DNA of 64,000 nucleotides from CBDFKU01 sp965248975 (GCA_965248975.1 CBDFKU010000014.1:186001-250000), one strand, 5' to 3'. Positions 1 to 8,073 are shown, numbered from the stretch's first letter. The notes: generated from the letters alone by a model not told the origin. Numbers and translations: made by a program.

Positions 1-842
1 CGGATGTAGTCCTTCCAGCCGAACATCCACCGCATGATGGCCATGACGATTACCACGGCGGCCACACCGGAGTGTACGGCGCCGATGACGAAGTAAGGCG
101 GGAATATGGTGGAGTGCCAGCTCTTCACCGAGACGACCATGGAAAAGTCGAAGGAAACGATGCTGTGCACCGAGACGAACACCGGCAGGATCAGGGCCGA
201 GAGCAATATTCCGGCGATGATCTGCAGCTTCCACTGCCGAGGGTTGCCCTTCCAGCCCAGGCACAGGACCGAGTAGATCTTCCGACGCGTGCCTGTGGAG
301 GTGTCTCGGATCACCGCCAGGTCGGGCAGCAGCGCGATGTAAACGAACAGGATGCTGGAGGTGAGGTAGGTGAACACGGCGCTGGGGTCCCAGATCAGGG
401 CCGAGCGGACGTTGGGGTATACACCCCGGGCCCAGTCGTAAGGGAAAACCCAGTAGAACAGCCTCCATGGCCGGCCGGCGTGGATCAGGGGCATCATCAT
501 GGCCGTCATCAGGGAGAACACCGTGAGGACCTCGGCAGCCCTGGTGGCGGGCCTGCGCCACTCCGCCTTGGACAGCCGCAGAATGGCCGACAGCATCACC
601 CCGGCGTGGCTGATCCCGATCCAGAAGACGAAGTTGGTGATGAAGAAGCCCCACATCACCGGACGGTTCAGTCCCGTTACCCCTATGCCCTGGTTGAACA
701 TATAGCCCGCGGCGGCCATCGCTCCGAGCACGATCAGGCCCAGCGCGGCTACCAGCCCCCAGTACCACAGCTGATTCTCGAACAGCGGGCGCAGCAGGTT
801 CCGGTTTATTTCCCTGTCGCTAAGGGGTCTACCTTCCTGCAT
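1..842 (-). CDS. NrfD/PsrC-family membrane subunit of an ACIII-like complex (partial, runs off left edge)
   Basis: The reverse strand is open from an ATG at 842 (protein begins MQEGRPLSDREINRNLLRPL) to the window edge, so only about the first 280 residues are present. Strongly hydrophobic segments alternate with short loops. The stretch FITNFVFWIGISHAG, about 60-75 residues in, is the hallmark of NrfD/PsrC quinone-interacting subunits, and the wording is closest to the ActC type. The family is membrane-embedded and passes electrons between quinol and Fe-S partner subunits. It lies 49 nt downstream of another NrfD-type gene and ends the visible operon. Two NrfD subunits in one operon fits alternative complex III (ActC plus ActF) better than Qrc, which has one. 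Which paralogue is ActC and which is ActF is not settled by order alone. Confidence 0.85.
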   Translation of the reverse strand, partial: MQEGRPLSDREINRNLLRPLFENQLWYWGLVAALGLIVLGAMAAAGYMFNQGIGVTGLNRPVMWGFFITNFVFWIGISHAGVMLSAILRLSKAEWRRPATRAAEVLTVFSLMTAMMMPLIHAGRPWRLFYWVFPYDWARGVYPNVRSALIWDPSAVFTYLTSSILFVYIALLPDLAVIRDTSTGTRRKIYSVLCLGWKGNPRQWKLQIIAGILLSALILPVFVSVHSIVSFDFSMVVSVKSWHSTIFPPYFVIGAVHSGVAAVVIVMAIMRWMFGWKDYI

Positions 843-853
843 CTCTCTCCACT

Positions 854-885
854 CCCTCACCCCGTCTCAGCGGGTCGGGCGAGGG
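854..885. repeat. Imperfect inverted repeat between the two NrfD genes
   Basis: CCCTC at 854-858 can pair with GAGGG at 881-885, with more G/C pairing inside. It resembles the CCCTCACCC...GGGTGAGGG palindrome seen at 29809-29855 and may belong to the same small dispersed repeat family. No T-tract follows, so a terminator role is doubtful. Confidence 0.35.
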
Positions 886-891
886 ATTTGA

Positions 892-2337
892 TTACTCGGG
901 CTTACCCAGGACCATGTACTTTCCCTTCATGAAGGGCTTGACCAGCACGTAGAGCAGGCCCTCTTTGACCTCCCACATGGACATCGCCGGCACGATCTTG
1001 GTCCCCAGAAGGAAGATAAAGGCGATGGCGCCAAGGCCGCCCAGGATCAGGAACACGTCCCATACGTCGGGGGTCACCGGCAGTAGCTGGGCGGGAATAT
1101 TGCCGGCTTCGGCCTCGAAGTCGGCGATGGTGTGGGCGCCGATGTCCTTTATGTTGAAGGCTGGCACGTAGAGCCGGACCATCATGAAGAAGGTTCCGAT
1201 TAAAACCGAGGCTCCGGCGATGGTGGGGCCGACGATGCTCCTCCGCACCCCGTTCCAGATCAGCAGGAAGAAGGGGATGAGGAAGCTGAAGAACATGTTC
1301 AGCCAGAAGGCCGTGCGGTATGACTCGGACATTATCAGCCGTATGACGCTCTGCTCGGTGGGCTCGCGACCGTACCAGAAGGTCATGAACTCGGAGAACC
1401 AGAAGTAGCCCCACAGCAGGGTGAGGCCCAGCAGCACCTTGGCGAAGGACCAGAAGGGATCCAGGCCGATGTAGTCCCGGTACCCTCCCCAGGTGCGCAT
1501 AATGAACATGGTCACTATGACCATTCCGCCCGCGGCCTGCAGCCCGGTAAGGGCATGGTGGGGTGCGAAGATGGAGTCCTTCCAGCCCGGGACCAGGCTG
1601 AGGGCATAGTCCAGGCTGATGAGCACGTGTACCAGCACCAGCAGCATGAAGTAGAAGGCCCCCAACACCGCCAGGGAAGCCTTCTGCATAGTCCAGTCAC
1701 GCTTGGAGCCCTGCCATCCTCTGGCCAACCACAGCATCAGGCCGGCTCGCCAGCCCGATCCCCGCTGGCCCACGGCGACCAGGTCCGGGCGGGCCGAGAC
1801 CCACAGGATGGCCAGGCCGCAGACGAACAGGCCCACAACGGCCAGGGTGTCCCACCACAGAGGCGCCCCTATGGGCACCTCGAACCAGACGGTGCGGCGG
1901 TCCACCCCCACTTCCAGGATCCCATCGCCGTTCAGGTCGATCCCGGGCATCAGGAAGATGAGGGGAATGAACCAGAGCACGTTGAGGACGCCCACCAGGG
2001 CGAACATCTCCGACGCCCTTGACATGGGCCTACGCCAGTGGTTCTTGGTCCAGCGGAAGGCCACTGCTACCACCGGCGCCGTTCCCACTGTGGCCACCAG
2101 GAAGGCGAACATGGCGGCGTAGTATCCCCACTCGCCACGGGCGTCGTCGGAGAAGCCGTCGCCCACAGCCCGCACCACGAAGCCGACGATGCCCAGCACC
2201 ACTAGCAAACCTAGCCCGGCCATCGCGATGACCAGCTTACGGTCGAAGGCGAGCGTCTTATGGCTCACGTGGTCGGCGACCGACGAGGGCGTCAACAGCT
2301 CCGCAGGAATGGCAGTGTGCCCGTTCCCGTTAGTCAT
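892..2337 (-). CDS. NrfD/PsrC-family integral membrane subunit, ACIII-like (ActC/ActF type)
   Basis: 481 residues with about ten hydrophobic segments (for example 36-57, 74-95, 108-132, 162-180, 225-245, 260-282, 300-318, 345-370, 430-445). The pattern HHALTGLQAAGGMVIVTMFI followed by SEFMTFWYGREPTE in the second half is typical of NrfD-like subunits of alternative complex III. By family knowledge it binds (mena)quinol and anchors the Fe-S/molybdopterin-fold subunits to the membrane. The start ATG lies inside the last codons of the upstream Fe-S gene (8-nt overlap), indicating translational coupling. It is longer than QrcD-like proteins because of an N-terminal soluble stretch of about 35 residues. 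Confidence 0.85.
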   Translation of the reverse strand: MTNGNGHTAIPAELLTPSSVADHVSHKTLAFDRKLVIAMAGLGLLVVLGIVGFVVRAVGDGFSDDARGEWGYYAAMFAFLVATVGTAPVVAVAFRWTKNHWRRPMSRASEMFALVGVLNVLWFIPLIFLMPGIDLNGDGILEVGVDRRTVWFEVPIGAPLWWDTLAVVGLFVCGLAILWVSARPDLVAVGQRGSGWRAGLMLWLARGWQGSKRDWTMQKASLAVLGAFYFMLLVLVHVLISLDYALSLVPGWKDSIFAPHHALTGLQAAGGMVIVTMFIMRTWGGYRDYIGLDPFWSFAKVLLGLTLLWGYFWFSEFMTFWYGREPTEQSVIRLIMSESYRTAFWLNMFFSFLIPFFLLIWNGVRRSIVGPTIAGASVLIGTFFMMVRLYVPAFNIKDIGAHTIADFEAEAGNIPAQLLPVTPDVWDVFLILGGLGAIAFIFLLGTKIVPAMSMWEVKEGLLYVLVKPFMKGKYMVLGKPE

Positions 2338-3142
2338 GACCCCCTTCTTCCACGTGATGGGGGTCGATCTTCTTCAGATAGATCACGTTGGGCTCGGTAC
2401 CTATCTCCGTCAGGAGCCGGTAGGCCCTGGGGTCCTTGAGGATCCTGTTGCTGGTGCCTTCCTCGATCTCCACGAACTGGCTGACCTTGCTGTTGGGGTC
2501 CTTCATGTCGCCGAAGACAAGGGTGTTGGTGGGACAGGCTTGGACGCAGGCCGGCAGGAAGTTGCCCTCCGCCAGATCGACGTCGGACAGGGGGCGGTCC
2601 TCCTGACCTTCGACCTTACGCTCGGCCCGGCGGATCCTCTGGACGCAGAAGGTGCACTTCTCCATGATGCCCCGGCTGCGTACGGTGACGTCGGGGTTGA
2701 GCTGGTGCCTCATCCTCTCCGGCCACACCGGCTCCCAGAAGTTGAAGAAGCGCACCTGGTACGGGCAGTTGTTGGCGCAGTAGCGGGTGCCCACACAGCG
2801 ATTGTATACCTGTACGTTGAGGCCCTCTTCGTTGTGGTAGGTGGCGAACACCGGGCATACCGGCTCGCAGGGAGCGTTCTCGCAGTGCTGGCACATTATT
2901 GGTATGAAACGAGCCTTTACCTCATGGAAGGGCGCATCCTCCGGGTTATTCCGGTACTTGTCAGGCACCTCCCAGTATCGTTCGATCCGAATCCACTCGG
3001 CGGCCCGCCGCTCGTGGAAGCGGTCCTCGGTGTTTAGCGGGACGTTGTTCTCCGCCTGGCAGGCAACAACACAAGCCTGGCAACCGATGCACTTGTCGAG
3101 GTCCACCACCATCGCCCACTTGTGCTCACGCCTCTGGGCCAT
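2330..3142 (-). CDS. Four-cluster Fe-S subunit of ACIII-like complex (ActB C-terminal half)
   Basis: 270 residues with the NrfC/PsrB-type ferredoxin fold. Four cysteine groups are visible: CIGCQACVVAC near residue 18, CQHCENAPCEPVC near 84, CVGTRYCANNC near 115, and CTFCVQRI with CVQAC near 160-200. In the third group Thr takes the place of one Cys (CVGTRYC). This signature is characteristic of ActB of alternative complex III and is expected to hold a 3Fe-4S cluster. The protein would carry electrons between the NrfD subunits and the cytochrome. In classical ActB this domain is fused to the molybdopterin-fold domain; here they are two genes, as in Qrc. Upstream gene 39 nt away, downstream gene overlapping. 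Confidence 0.9.
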   Translation of the reverse strand: MAQRREHKWAMVVDLDKCIGCQACVVACQAENNVPLNTEDRFHERRAAEWIRIERYWEVPDKYRNNPEDAPFHEVKARFIPIMCQHCENAPCEPVCPVFATYHNEEGLNVQVYNRCVGTRYCANNCPYQVRFFNFWEPVWPERMRHQLNPDVTVRSRGIMEKCTFCVQRIRRAERKVEGQEDRPLSDVDLAEGNFLPACVQACPTNTLVFGDMKDPNSKVSQFVEIEEGTSNRILKDPRAYRLLTEIGTEPNVIYLKKIDPHHVEEGGHD

Positions 3143-3181
3143 TCTCTAACCAGCCTTTCTCTAAGCCTGTCGGGATCGGTC

Positions 3182-5530
3182 CTACTCGTGGGTCTCCGGG
3201 ATGCCAGTCACCTGGACTATGTCCACTTCCCTGGTACCTATGGGGAAGGCGGGTACGATGCCCTCGAATTTGGATATGGGGCCGCTCTTGCCAGTGGGCC
3301 GCACCAGGACGCGGTTGGCGGCCCAGGCCAGGGCTCCGGTGGCTTCGTCCACCACGGGGGCCAGTATTGCCATCGGGTTGTCGCCCCTTCGTTCGTCTTC
3401 TCTTGTAGCATACTTGAGGCCAGGAGCGTGGCCCTGTCCCAGAGGCACACCCACTACGTTACGGGGCATGGCCGGGTGCAGATACACCACTGCCCTTATA
3501 GAGTCCTCCGAAGTCACCACCCTTACCTCGTCGCCCTCCTTGAGGCCCATCTCCCTTGCCTGGCCGGCGTTGATCTCGATCCAGGTCTCCCACGTAACCG
3601 TGGTCAACGGATCGGGCGCGGCCTGGAGCCACGGCAGGTGGGCGCCGCGGCCGTCGTACAGGGAGTTGGAGAGGAAGGGCACCAGGTGGAACACGTTGGT
3701 CGCGCCCGCGCTTCCGATGGGGTCCCTGTAGGAGGGCGCCGACTTCCGGCCTACCAGGTCCAGCAGGCTCGGTGCTACCGGAGCGGACGCCCGGGACACC
3801 CTCAGGCTGTCCCACCAGCCACCCTGCTGCAACACCTTGTTCCAGAAAGCGGTCTTGGTGGGAGCTTCTGCGGACCCGCCTGTGGGCGATCCCCTTCCCA
3901 ACTCGAATAGCTCGTCCGACGCCTGACGCAACAGCTCTTGGAAGGTGTTGGGCAGTCCGTCGTCCATCCCCAGGTCGTCGGAGACGCTCAGTAGCAGGTC
4001 GGGGAAGCTCCGGGGGTCCAGCTCGGGTAGAGGGTTCACCACCGGCTGCTGTATCCCCACGATCTCGTAGCCGGGACCCGGCTCGGGGATATCGTCTCCC
4101 CATTCCTCCAGGTAAACCCGGTCCGGCAGGATCAGGTCGGCCATCTGGGTTGTGTCGTCCATGAAGCTGGAGACGCTCACAATGAATGGGTTGCCGGACG
4201 CCACGGCCTCGTGGAATCCGGCTTTGAGGGGAAGCCCGTGGGCAGGATTGGCCCCGTGCACCATCAGCACCCTGAACCGACCGCTCTCGATGTCCCGGGC
4301 CGCCACCGACCAGTCGCTGAAGGAAGCCACGTTGTTGCTGGTTGGAAGGCCCCGGATGGGAGGGGGCGGGTTGAAGACGATGCCGCCCTCGCCGGGCAGG
4401 CGTCCCACGCTCCCCACCAGGAAGTTCAGCGCGAAGATGGCCGACAGGTTGAACATGCCGTTGGTGTGAGCGCCCGCCTCACCCCCGCCTATGGCCAGGC
4501 TGGGACGTCTGGAGGCGAACTCCCGGGCTATCCTTCTGATCGTATCCGCGGCGTTCTCATCGCGGAAGGTCTCCGGCAGCCCGGCGGTTCCCACGACCCG
4601 GTCCGGGCTGAACTCGCCCAGAGCCGTCAACAGGGCACTCTTCCCCGCGCCCCCGCTCATAGCCTGGACCGCGGCTGGGTCCCCCAGGTCCTCGGAAACG
4701 ATCACGTGAGCTATGCTCAGGGCCAGGGTTCCTTCCATCCCGGGAGAGATGGGTATCCACTCGTCGGCGTTGGCCGCCGTCATGGAGTACCGGGGGTCCA
4801 CGTGCACGTGGGTACCCCGACCCTGGCCGTGTCTATCGCCCCGGAACTCCCCGTAGCCCCGGGCGTAGCGCACCGGTGACACCCAGGTGGAGAGGAAGTC
4901 GGCGCCGAAGGACAGCAGGTATCGGGAGCTCTCGATGTCGAAATCGGGCAGGCTATCCTGGCCAAAGGTCTGCTTGACGGCGGCCCGCAGTACCGTATGG
5001 TCCATGGCCTCTAGAGCCATGTGCCGGCCGCCGTAGGCCTCTGCGAACCGGTTGACCACGGTGCCCAGGTGGCCCCGCTGAGGCTCTGTGACGGCCAGCA
5101 GGGCACCGGAGCCGGAGCCGGCGCTGGCTCGCAGCTCGCCCAGAAGGATGTTCATGGCCTCGTCCCATCGCGCCGCGCGGAACCCGCCCTCCTGCGTACG
5201 TATCATCGGTGTCGAGATCCGGTCTGGGTGGTACAGGGCCTGGAGCCCACCCTCACAACGGACGCTCTGCTTGCCCTGATTGGTGGGATACCAGGGGTTC
5301 CCCCGGACCATCTTGGCCCGTCCCTCCATCACCCGCACCAGTATGCCTTCTCTCTCGGGGCATAGCTGGCACAGGGTGGCGTACCAGTTGTCCTGGCCGG
5401 TCACCAGGTCTTCCGGCAGGTCGACCGGGCTCTGGATATTCATCTCCCCTTCGCGGAAGATGTCACAAGCCACGGCTCCCACCCCGGCCAGGCTGGCCCA
5501 TTTCAGGAAGTCGCGCCGGTTTAGGTTCAT
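3182..5530 (-). CDS. Molybdopterin-oxidoreductase-fold subunit of ACIII-like complex (ActB N-terminal half), Tat-exported
   Basis: 782 residues. The N terminus NRRDFLKWASLAGVGAVAC is a Tat signal (RRDFLK), with a possible lipobox ending at Cys22. The expected [4Fe-4S] motif C-x2-C-x3-C-x(~27)-C is degenerate: CQLC is followed by PEREG with no third Cys, and a last Cys sits in VRCEGG. This matches ActB/QrcB proteins, which keep the fold of molybdenum oxidoreductases but lack the cofactor-binding equipment, so a structural or electron-routing role is more likely than catalysis. A molybdopterin-dinucleotide-binding-like domain follows from about residue 650 to the end. It starts 7 nt after the cytochrome gene and is part of the minus-strand operon. 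Confidence 0.88.
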   Translation of the reverse strand: MNLNRRDFLKWASLAGVGAVACDIFREGEMNIQSPVDLPEDLVTGQDNWYATLCQLCPEREGILVRVMEGRAKMVRGNPWYPTNQGKQSVRCEGGLQALYHPDRISTPMIRTQEGGFRAARWDEAMNILLGELRASAGSGSGALLAVTEPQRGHLGTVVNRFAEAYGGRHMALEAMDHTVLRAAVKQTFGQDSLPDFDIESSRYLLSFGADFLSTWVSPVRYARGYGEFRGDRHGQGRGTHVHVDPRYSMTAANADEWIPISPGMEGTLALSIAHVIVSEDLGDPAAVQAMSGGAGKSALLTALGEFSPDRVVGTAGLPETFRDENAADTIRRIAREFASRRPSLAIGGGEAGAHTNGMFNLSAIFALNFLVGSVGRLPGEGGIVFNPPPPIRGLPTSNNVASFSDWSVAARDIESGRFRVLMVHGANPAHGLPLKAGFHEAVASGNPFIVSVSSFMDDTTQMADLILPDRVYLEEWGDDIPEPGPGYEIVGIQQPVVNPLPELDPRSFPDLLLSVSDDLGMDDGLPNTFQELLRQASDELFELGRGSPTGGSAEAPTKTAFWNKVLQQGGWWDSLRVSRASAPVAPSLLDLVGRKSAPSYRDPIGSAGATNVFHLVPFLSNSLYDGRGAHLPWLQAAPDPLTTVTWETWIEINAGQAREMGLKEGDEVRVVTSEDSIRAVVYLHPAMPRNVVGVPLGQGHAPGLKYATREDERRGDNPMAILAPVVDEATGALAWAANRVLVRPTGKSGPISKFEGIVPAFPIGTREVDIVQVTGIPETHE

Positions 5531-5537
5531 TTCACAC

Positions 5538-6218
5538 CTAGTAGTGGCACGTCACGCAATCCGTGGGAGCGTCGTTATCCCGGTGACAGTCTACGCAGTC
5601 GCCCATCTTGAGCCTGCGTTCCTGCTTAACTTTGTCCATCTCTCTTACCTTGCCGTGGCAGATGGTGCACGTGGACTCCACAAGCTCCGAGTGGGTCGGA
5701 GGATCGGATATGGGTATCCCTTCGCTAAGAGCCCTCTGGACAGCCTCCTGTTTACCGCTATCGGTCTGGGTGAAGTAACGGATGTGGGGCTCGTGGGCGA
5801 ACTGGACGTGGTCGGGGACCCGGTGCACCCGCTCCCAGTCGATCGGGCTGGGCTCGATGGAGGAGTCGGCCTCGCCGGTGGGACCCAGCCCCGCATGCTT
5901 CAGCAGCTTGGTTATCTCGGCGTTGCCTGGGTCGGCTATAGTCTTGTGACAGAACACACACTGCTCCACAGCAGGCACGGTGGCGGCGTTGCCCTTGCTT
6001 ACGTTGCGGTGGCAAAACTCGCATTGTATCCCATTGTCCTGCACGTGCACCGAGTGGGGGAAGGCGATGGGCTGGTCCGGTCCGCCGGCGCCGAAGCCGA
6101 ATATGGGGGTGGACCACCAGGCTACGAGAATATACAGCACGACCAGGACCACGACAACGGTGGTGACCAGCCCTCCCAGGGCCAGAAGCATCAGTTTGGG
6201 GGTCATGCGTATCGGCAT
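5538..6218 (-). CDS. Membrane-anchored pentaheme cytochrome c, ActA-like
   Basis: 226 residues. A single hydrophobic helix at about 10-34 anchors the protein, with the rest outside. Five CxxCH heme-binding motifs are present in order: CEFCH, CVFCH, CTICH, CVDCH and CVTCH. Five hemes is the number of ActA in alternative complex III (QrcA has six). The extra His residues in FPHSVH, QFAHEPH and THSELV are candidate distal ligands. By family it takes electrons from the complex and hands them to a periplasmic carrier or oxidase. It lies directly upstream of the molybdopterin-fold gene, matching the actA-actB order. Confidence 0.92.
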   Translation of the reverse strand: MPIRMTPKLMLLALGGLVTTVVVVLVVLYILVAWWSTPIFGFGAGGPDQPIAFPHSVHVQDNGIQCEFCHRNVSKGNAATVPAVEQCVFCHKTIADPGNAEITKLLKHAGLGPTGEADSSIEPSPIDWERVHRVPDHVQFAHEPHIRYFTQTDSGKQEAVQRALSEGIPISDPPTHSELVESTCTICHGKVREMDKVKQERRLKMGDCVDCHRDNDAPTDCVTCHY

Positions 6219-6342
6219 CAGGCCGCACCTAAGTCGGTCTGGGTTTGCTGGGAGGACCTAACGTAGTACAGGACCACCTCGGACCCATAGTCGGCCCGTC
6301 CGGAGTCGAGTAAGACGCACCTGTTTCCAGAGGGCAGCGTGC

Positions 6343-6639
6343 TCATATCCAGAACCTGCCCCAGAACCTGTCCAGGGTGAAGTGGGCCTGGTCCGACGTG
6401 AAGACCATGAATACTATGGCCCCGGCCACAAGGAGCAGGCAGGTGGCGTACATCGGTCTCCGCAGCTTGCGGGCGCTGCGGGGCAGCTGTCCGCTGGCGA
6501 CGAGGGACGGGATGATGGCGTGAGCGTTAAGGAAAGTGAACGATAGTGCGACGATGAAAAAGAAATATACCCAAAGCCTAGTTAGCCATTTACCGATTTG
6601 TAGCCAGTCGAAGGCGGTAACCGATCCAGGATCGGGCAT
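6343..6639 (-). CDS. Small two-helix membrane protein heading the ACIII-like operon
   Basis: 98 residues from the ATG at 6639 (protein begins MPDPGSVTAFDWLQ). A longer reading from 6807 is open but lacks a ribosome site and would reach past the likely promoter. Hydrophobic helices lie at about 21-45 (LWVYFFFIVALSF) and 62-82. The C terminus is short and ends FWGRFWI. GGGGGAGA lies upstream of the chosen start. No family recognised. Position as first gene on the strand of the complex suggests an accessory or assembly subunit (inference). The gap to the cytochrome gene is 124 nt with nothing else obvious in it. Confidence 0.65.
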   Translation of the reverse strand: MPDPGSVTAFDWLQIGKWLTRLWVYFFFIVALSFTFLNAHAIIPSLVASGQLPRSARKLRRPMYATCLLLVAGAIVFMVFTSDQAHFTLDRFWGRFWI

Positions 6640-6709
6640 GGCCGGTGGTCTCCCCCCACACTCATTTCGCGCAGCCGACAGCTTCGGAAGGGTCCCGTGG
6701 AACAGGTGA

Positions 6710-6738
6710 AAATTATCACAGGAAGGTATTGGTGTCAA
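6710..6738 (-). promoter_or_regulatory. Candidate sigma70-type promoter for the ACIII-like operon
   Basis: A perfect TTGACA -35 on the minus strand is at 6733-6738. Either GATAAT (6712-6717, spacer 15) or TAATTT (6710-6715, spacer 17) can serve as -10. A start near 6703 would give a leader of about 65 nt to the ATG at 6639. It lies back-to-back with the plus-strand promoter at 6756-6785. Confidence 0.45.
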
Positions 6739-6755
6739 GTAGGATACGGGCTCCC

Positions 6756-6785
6756 TTGACCCCAGTGAGCCGTTGAAAGTAGAAT
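6756..6785 (+). promoter_or_regulatory. Candidate sigma70-type promoter for the small Tat protein
   Basis: TTGACC at 6756-6761 and TAGAAT at 6780-6785 with an 18-nt spacer on the plus strand. Predicted start near 6792, upstream of the ATG at 6845 but downstream of the alternative start at 6773, which supports the shorter protein. Confidence 0.5.
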
Positions 6786-6844
6786 ACTCCGGGCGCAAGG
6801 AGCCCATTCCAGGCTACGATAAGACCGAAAGTCGGGGGGATGAA

Positions 6845-7075
6845 ATGCCAGCGGAAGGTGAGCGGCATGAAGGGTACTCGCGGCGTGGCTTCCTGGGAAA
6901 GCTCTCCTTAGGGCTGGGCGCCGTAGCCGGTGCGGGGTTTCTAATGAAGGGCTTCCTGTTCTCCGGTGGGGATCAGGAGGCCGAGCCCGCTGACGAGTTC
7001 CCCGGTCCCGACTCTATTTTCCATCCCAGGAAGGATCCCCGTCAGCAAGCCCAGGAGCGACGAAGCAAGACGTAA
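6845..7075 (+). CDS. Small protein with Tat signal, function unknown
   Basis: 76 residues from the ATG at 6845, which has GGGGGGAT just upstream. An in-frame GTG/ATG-like start at 6773 precedes the likely transcription start. Residues 13-34 read YSRRGFLGKLSLGLGAVAG, a textbook Tat motif (SRRGFL) with a hydrophobic core. The remaining 40 or so residues are acidic then basic (EAEPADEFPGPDS...RKDPRQQAQERR) with no cysteines and no recognised domain. It could be a Tat-anchored accessory of the divergent respiratory complex; similar short Tat-signal proteins accompany Rieske or cytochrome genes. The stop codon lies inside the hairpin at 7069-7114. Confidence 0.6.
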   Translation: MPAEGERHEGYSRRGFLGKLSLGLGAVAGAGFLMKGFLFSGGDQEAEPADEFPGPDSIFHPRKDPRQQAQERRSKT

Positions 7076-7114
7076 GGTGGTAATGACCTGTGCAGGTCGC
7101 TACCACCTTACGTC
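7069..7114. terminator. Long perfect hairpin between convergent genes (bidirectional terminator candidate)
   Basis: A 14-bp perfect inverted repeat (GACGTAAGGTGGTA at 7069-7082, complement at 7101-7114) encloses an inner 6-bp stem GACCTG/CAGGTC (7085-7090/7093-7098). The left arm includes the stop codon of the Tat protein. The right end lies 31 nt past the TGA of the ArsM-like gene once that gene is read through its internal UGA. There is no U-tract, so intrinsic termination is uncertain; mRNA 3'-end protection is an alternative. Confidence 0.5.
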
Positions 7115-7145
7115 ACTTGACCGGGCCCTGGGGCGCGCCTCGTCC

Positions 7146-7919
7146 TCAGGGTTTGCGGGCGCGTAGGGTCGCACCAACTGTCTCGAAGTTACGGGCGCGC
7201 TCCTCGCCGCCGGCTCCCTTGAACACGTCCACCTTGGACACCATCTCGACCTCGGCGAATCCCACCGACTTCAGCAACTCGACGTACTCTCCATCCAGGA
7301 GAGCGCCTCCTATTCAATCGGTCCATAAATCGATGTTCTCCTTGGCATCCTTGGGCACGGGCTTATGCACCACGATGTCTGCCAGGTAGAGGCGTCCCCC
7401 GGGGGTCAGCACTCGAAACATCTCTTCAAGCGCAGACTCCTTGTTGGGGACCAGGTTGATCACCCCGTTGCTGATCACCACATCGGTCGAGCCATCTGGG
7501 ACAGGCAGCTTCTCCGCCAGGCCGTTCTCGAAGGTGACATTTGAGGCGCCCATGGTCCGGGCGTTGTCCTGGGCCTTGGCCAGCATCTCGTCGGTCATGT
7601 CCACGCCGGTGACCCTGCCCGTGGGCCCCACCATTATCGAAGCCACCAAGCTATCGAAGCCGGCGCCTGAGCCCACGTCAACTACCGTCTCGCCGGGACG
7701 GATCTCGCCCAGGGAGAAGGGATTGCCCACCCCGGCAAAGGACTCCACGCAGCTATCGGGCAGGGTGTCGACGATATCGCTGGGATAACCCAGCATCTCA
7801 GCCAGGGGACGGCCGGTATGAAAGTGCTGCCGACTTCCGGGCGATCGCGCCACCTCGGCGTACTTGAGCCGGACTTCCTCACGCAGGGCCTGGACGTTGA
7901 TGGGAATCTCGGTGGTCAT
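7146..7919 (-). CDS. ArsM-like SAM-dependent methyltransferase, candidate selenoprotein (in-frame UGA at 7314-7316)
   Basis: From the ATG at 7919 (SD GAGGAGG 7 nt upstream; the GTG at 7925 is too close to it) the frame gives 201 residues, then UGA, then 55 more residues to the TGA at 7146-7148. Total 257 with residue 202 read as Sec. Class I methyltransferase motif I is DVGSGAGFD at 81-89. The region DLWTD-U-IGGALL aligns with the DLW..C-(V/I)-(A/G)-GAL block of arsenite methyltransferases, where this Cys is an As(III)-thiol ligand. The reading beyond the UGA (YVELLKSVGFAEVE...GATLRARKP) is the normal C-terminal end of the family, so this is not a random extension. A SECIS-like hairpin at 7287-7303 follows. 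A simple nonsense mutation is the alternative. Substrate (arsenic or other) is inferred. Confidence 0.82.
7287..7303 (-). promoter_or_regulatory. Candidate bacterial SECIS element in the ArsM-like gene
   Basis: On the mRNA strand the sequence is CUCUCC-UGGAU-GGAGAG: a perfect 6-bp stem with a 5-nt loop carrying GG at positions 2-3. The loop begins 16 nt after the UGA at 7314-7316, at the edge of the 16-37 nt window usual for bacterial SECIS elements. Confidence 0.72.
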
Positions 7920-7969
7920 TGCCACGCCTCCTCAACGAGGGCCAGGGGCCCATCTTTTCTTGCTGAAAA

Positions 7970-7998
7970 AATGTACAGGAGGTATAGTATAAAGTCAA
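7970..7998 (-). promoter_or_regulatory. Candidate promoter of the ArsM-like gene
   Basis: Minus strand: TTGACT at 7993-7998 and TACATT at 7970-7975 with a 17-nt spacer, in an unusually AT-rich stretch (about 7960-8040). It leaves a leader of about 45 nt before the ATG at 7919. The AT-rich block could hold an operator, but I see no clear palindrome. Confidence 0.5.
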
Positions 7999-8073
7999 TT
8001 GGGCAAAGAATATCATAGGTATAAATCTAATTAATATAACGCCCGAGGATGAGACAGCGACGGATCGGTGGGG

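Noticed and set aside
72..932. 286-residue plus-strand open frame at the left edge
   Set aside because: It is antisense to the NrfD-type gene, with low-complexity Gln/His/Pro-rich translation and no ribosome site.
7314..7919. Simple truncated methyltransferase ending at 7314
   Set aside because: The frame continues in family-like sequence for 55 more residues, and a hairpin with SECIS geometry follows; a nonsense mutation remains possible but less likely.
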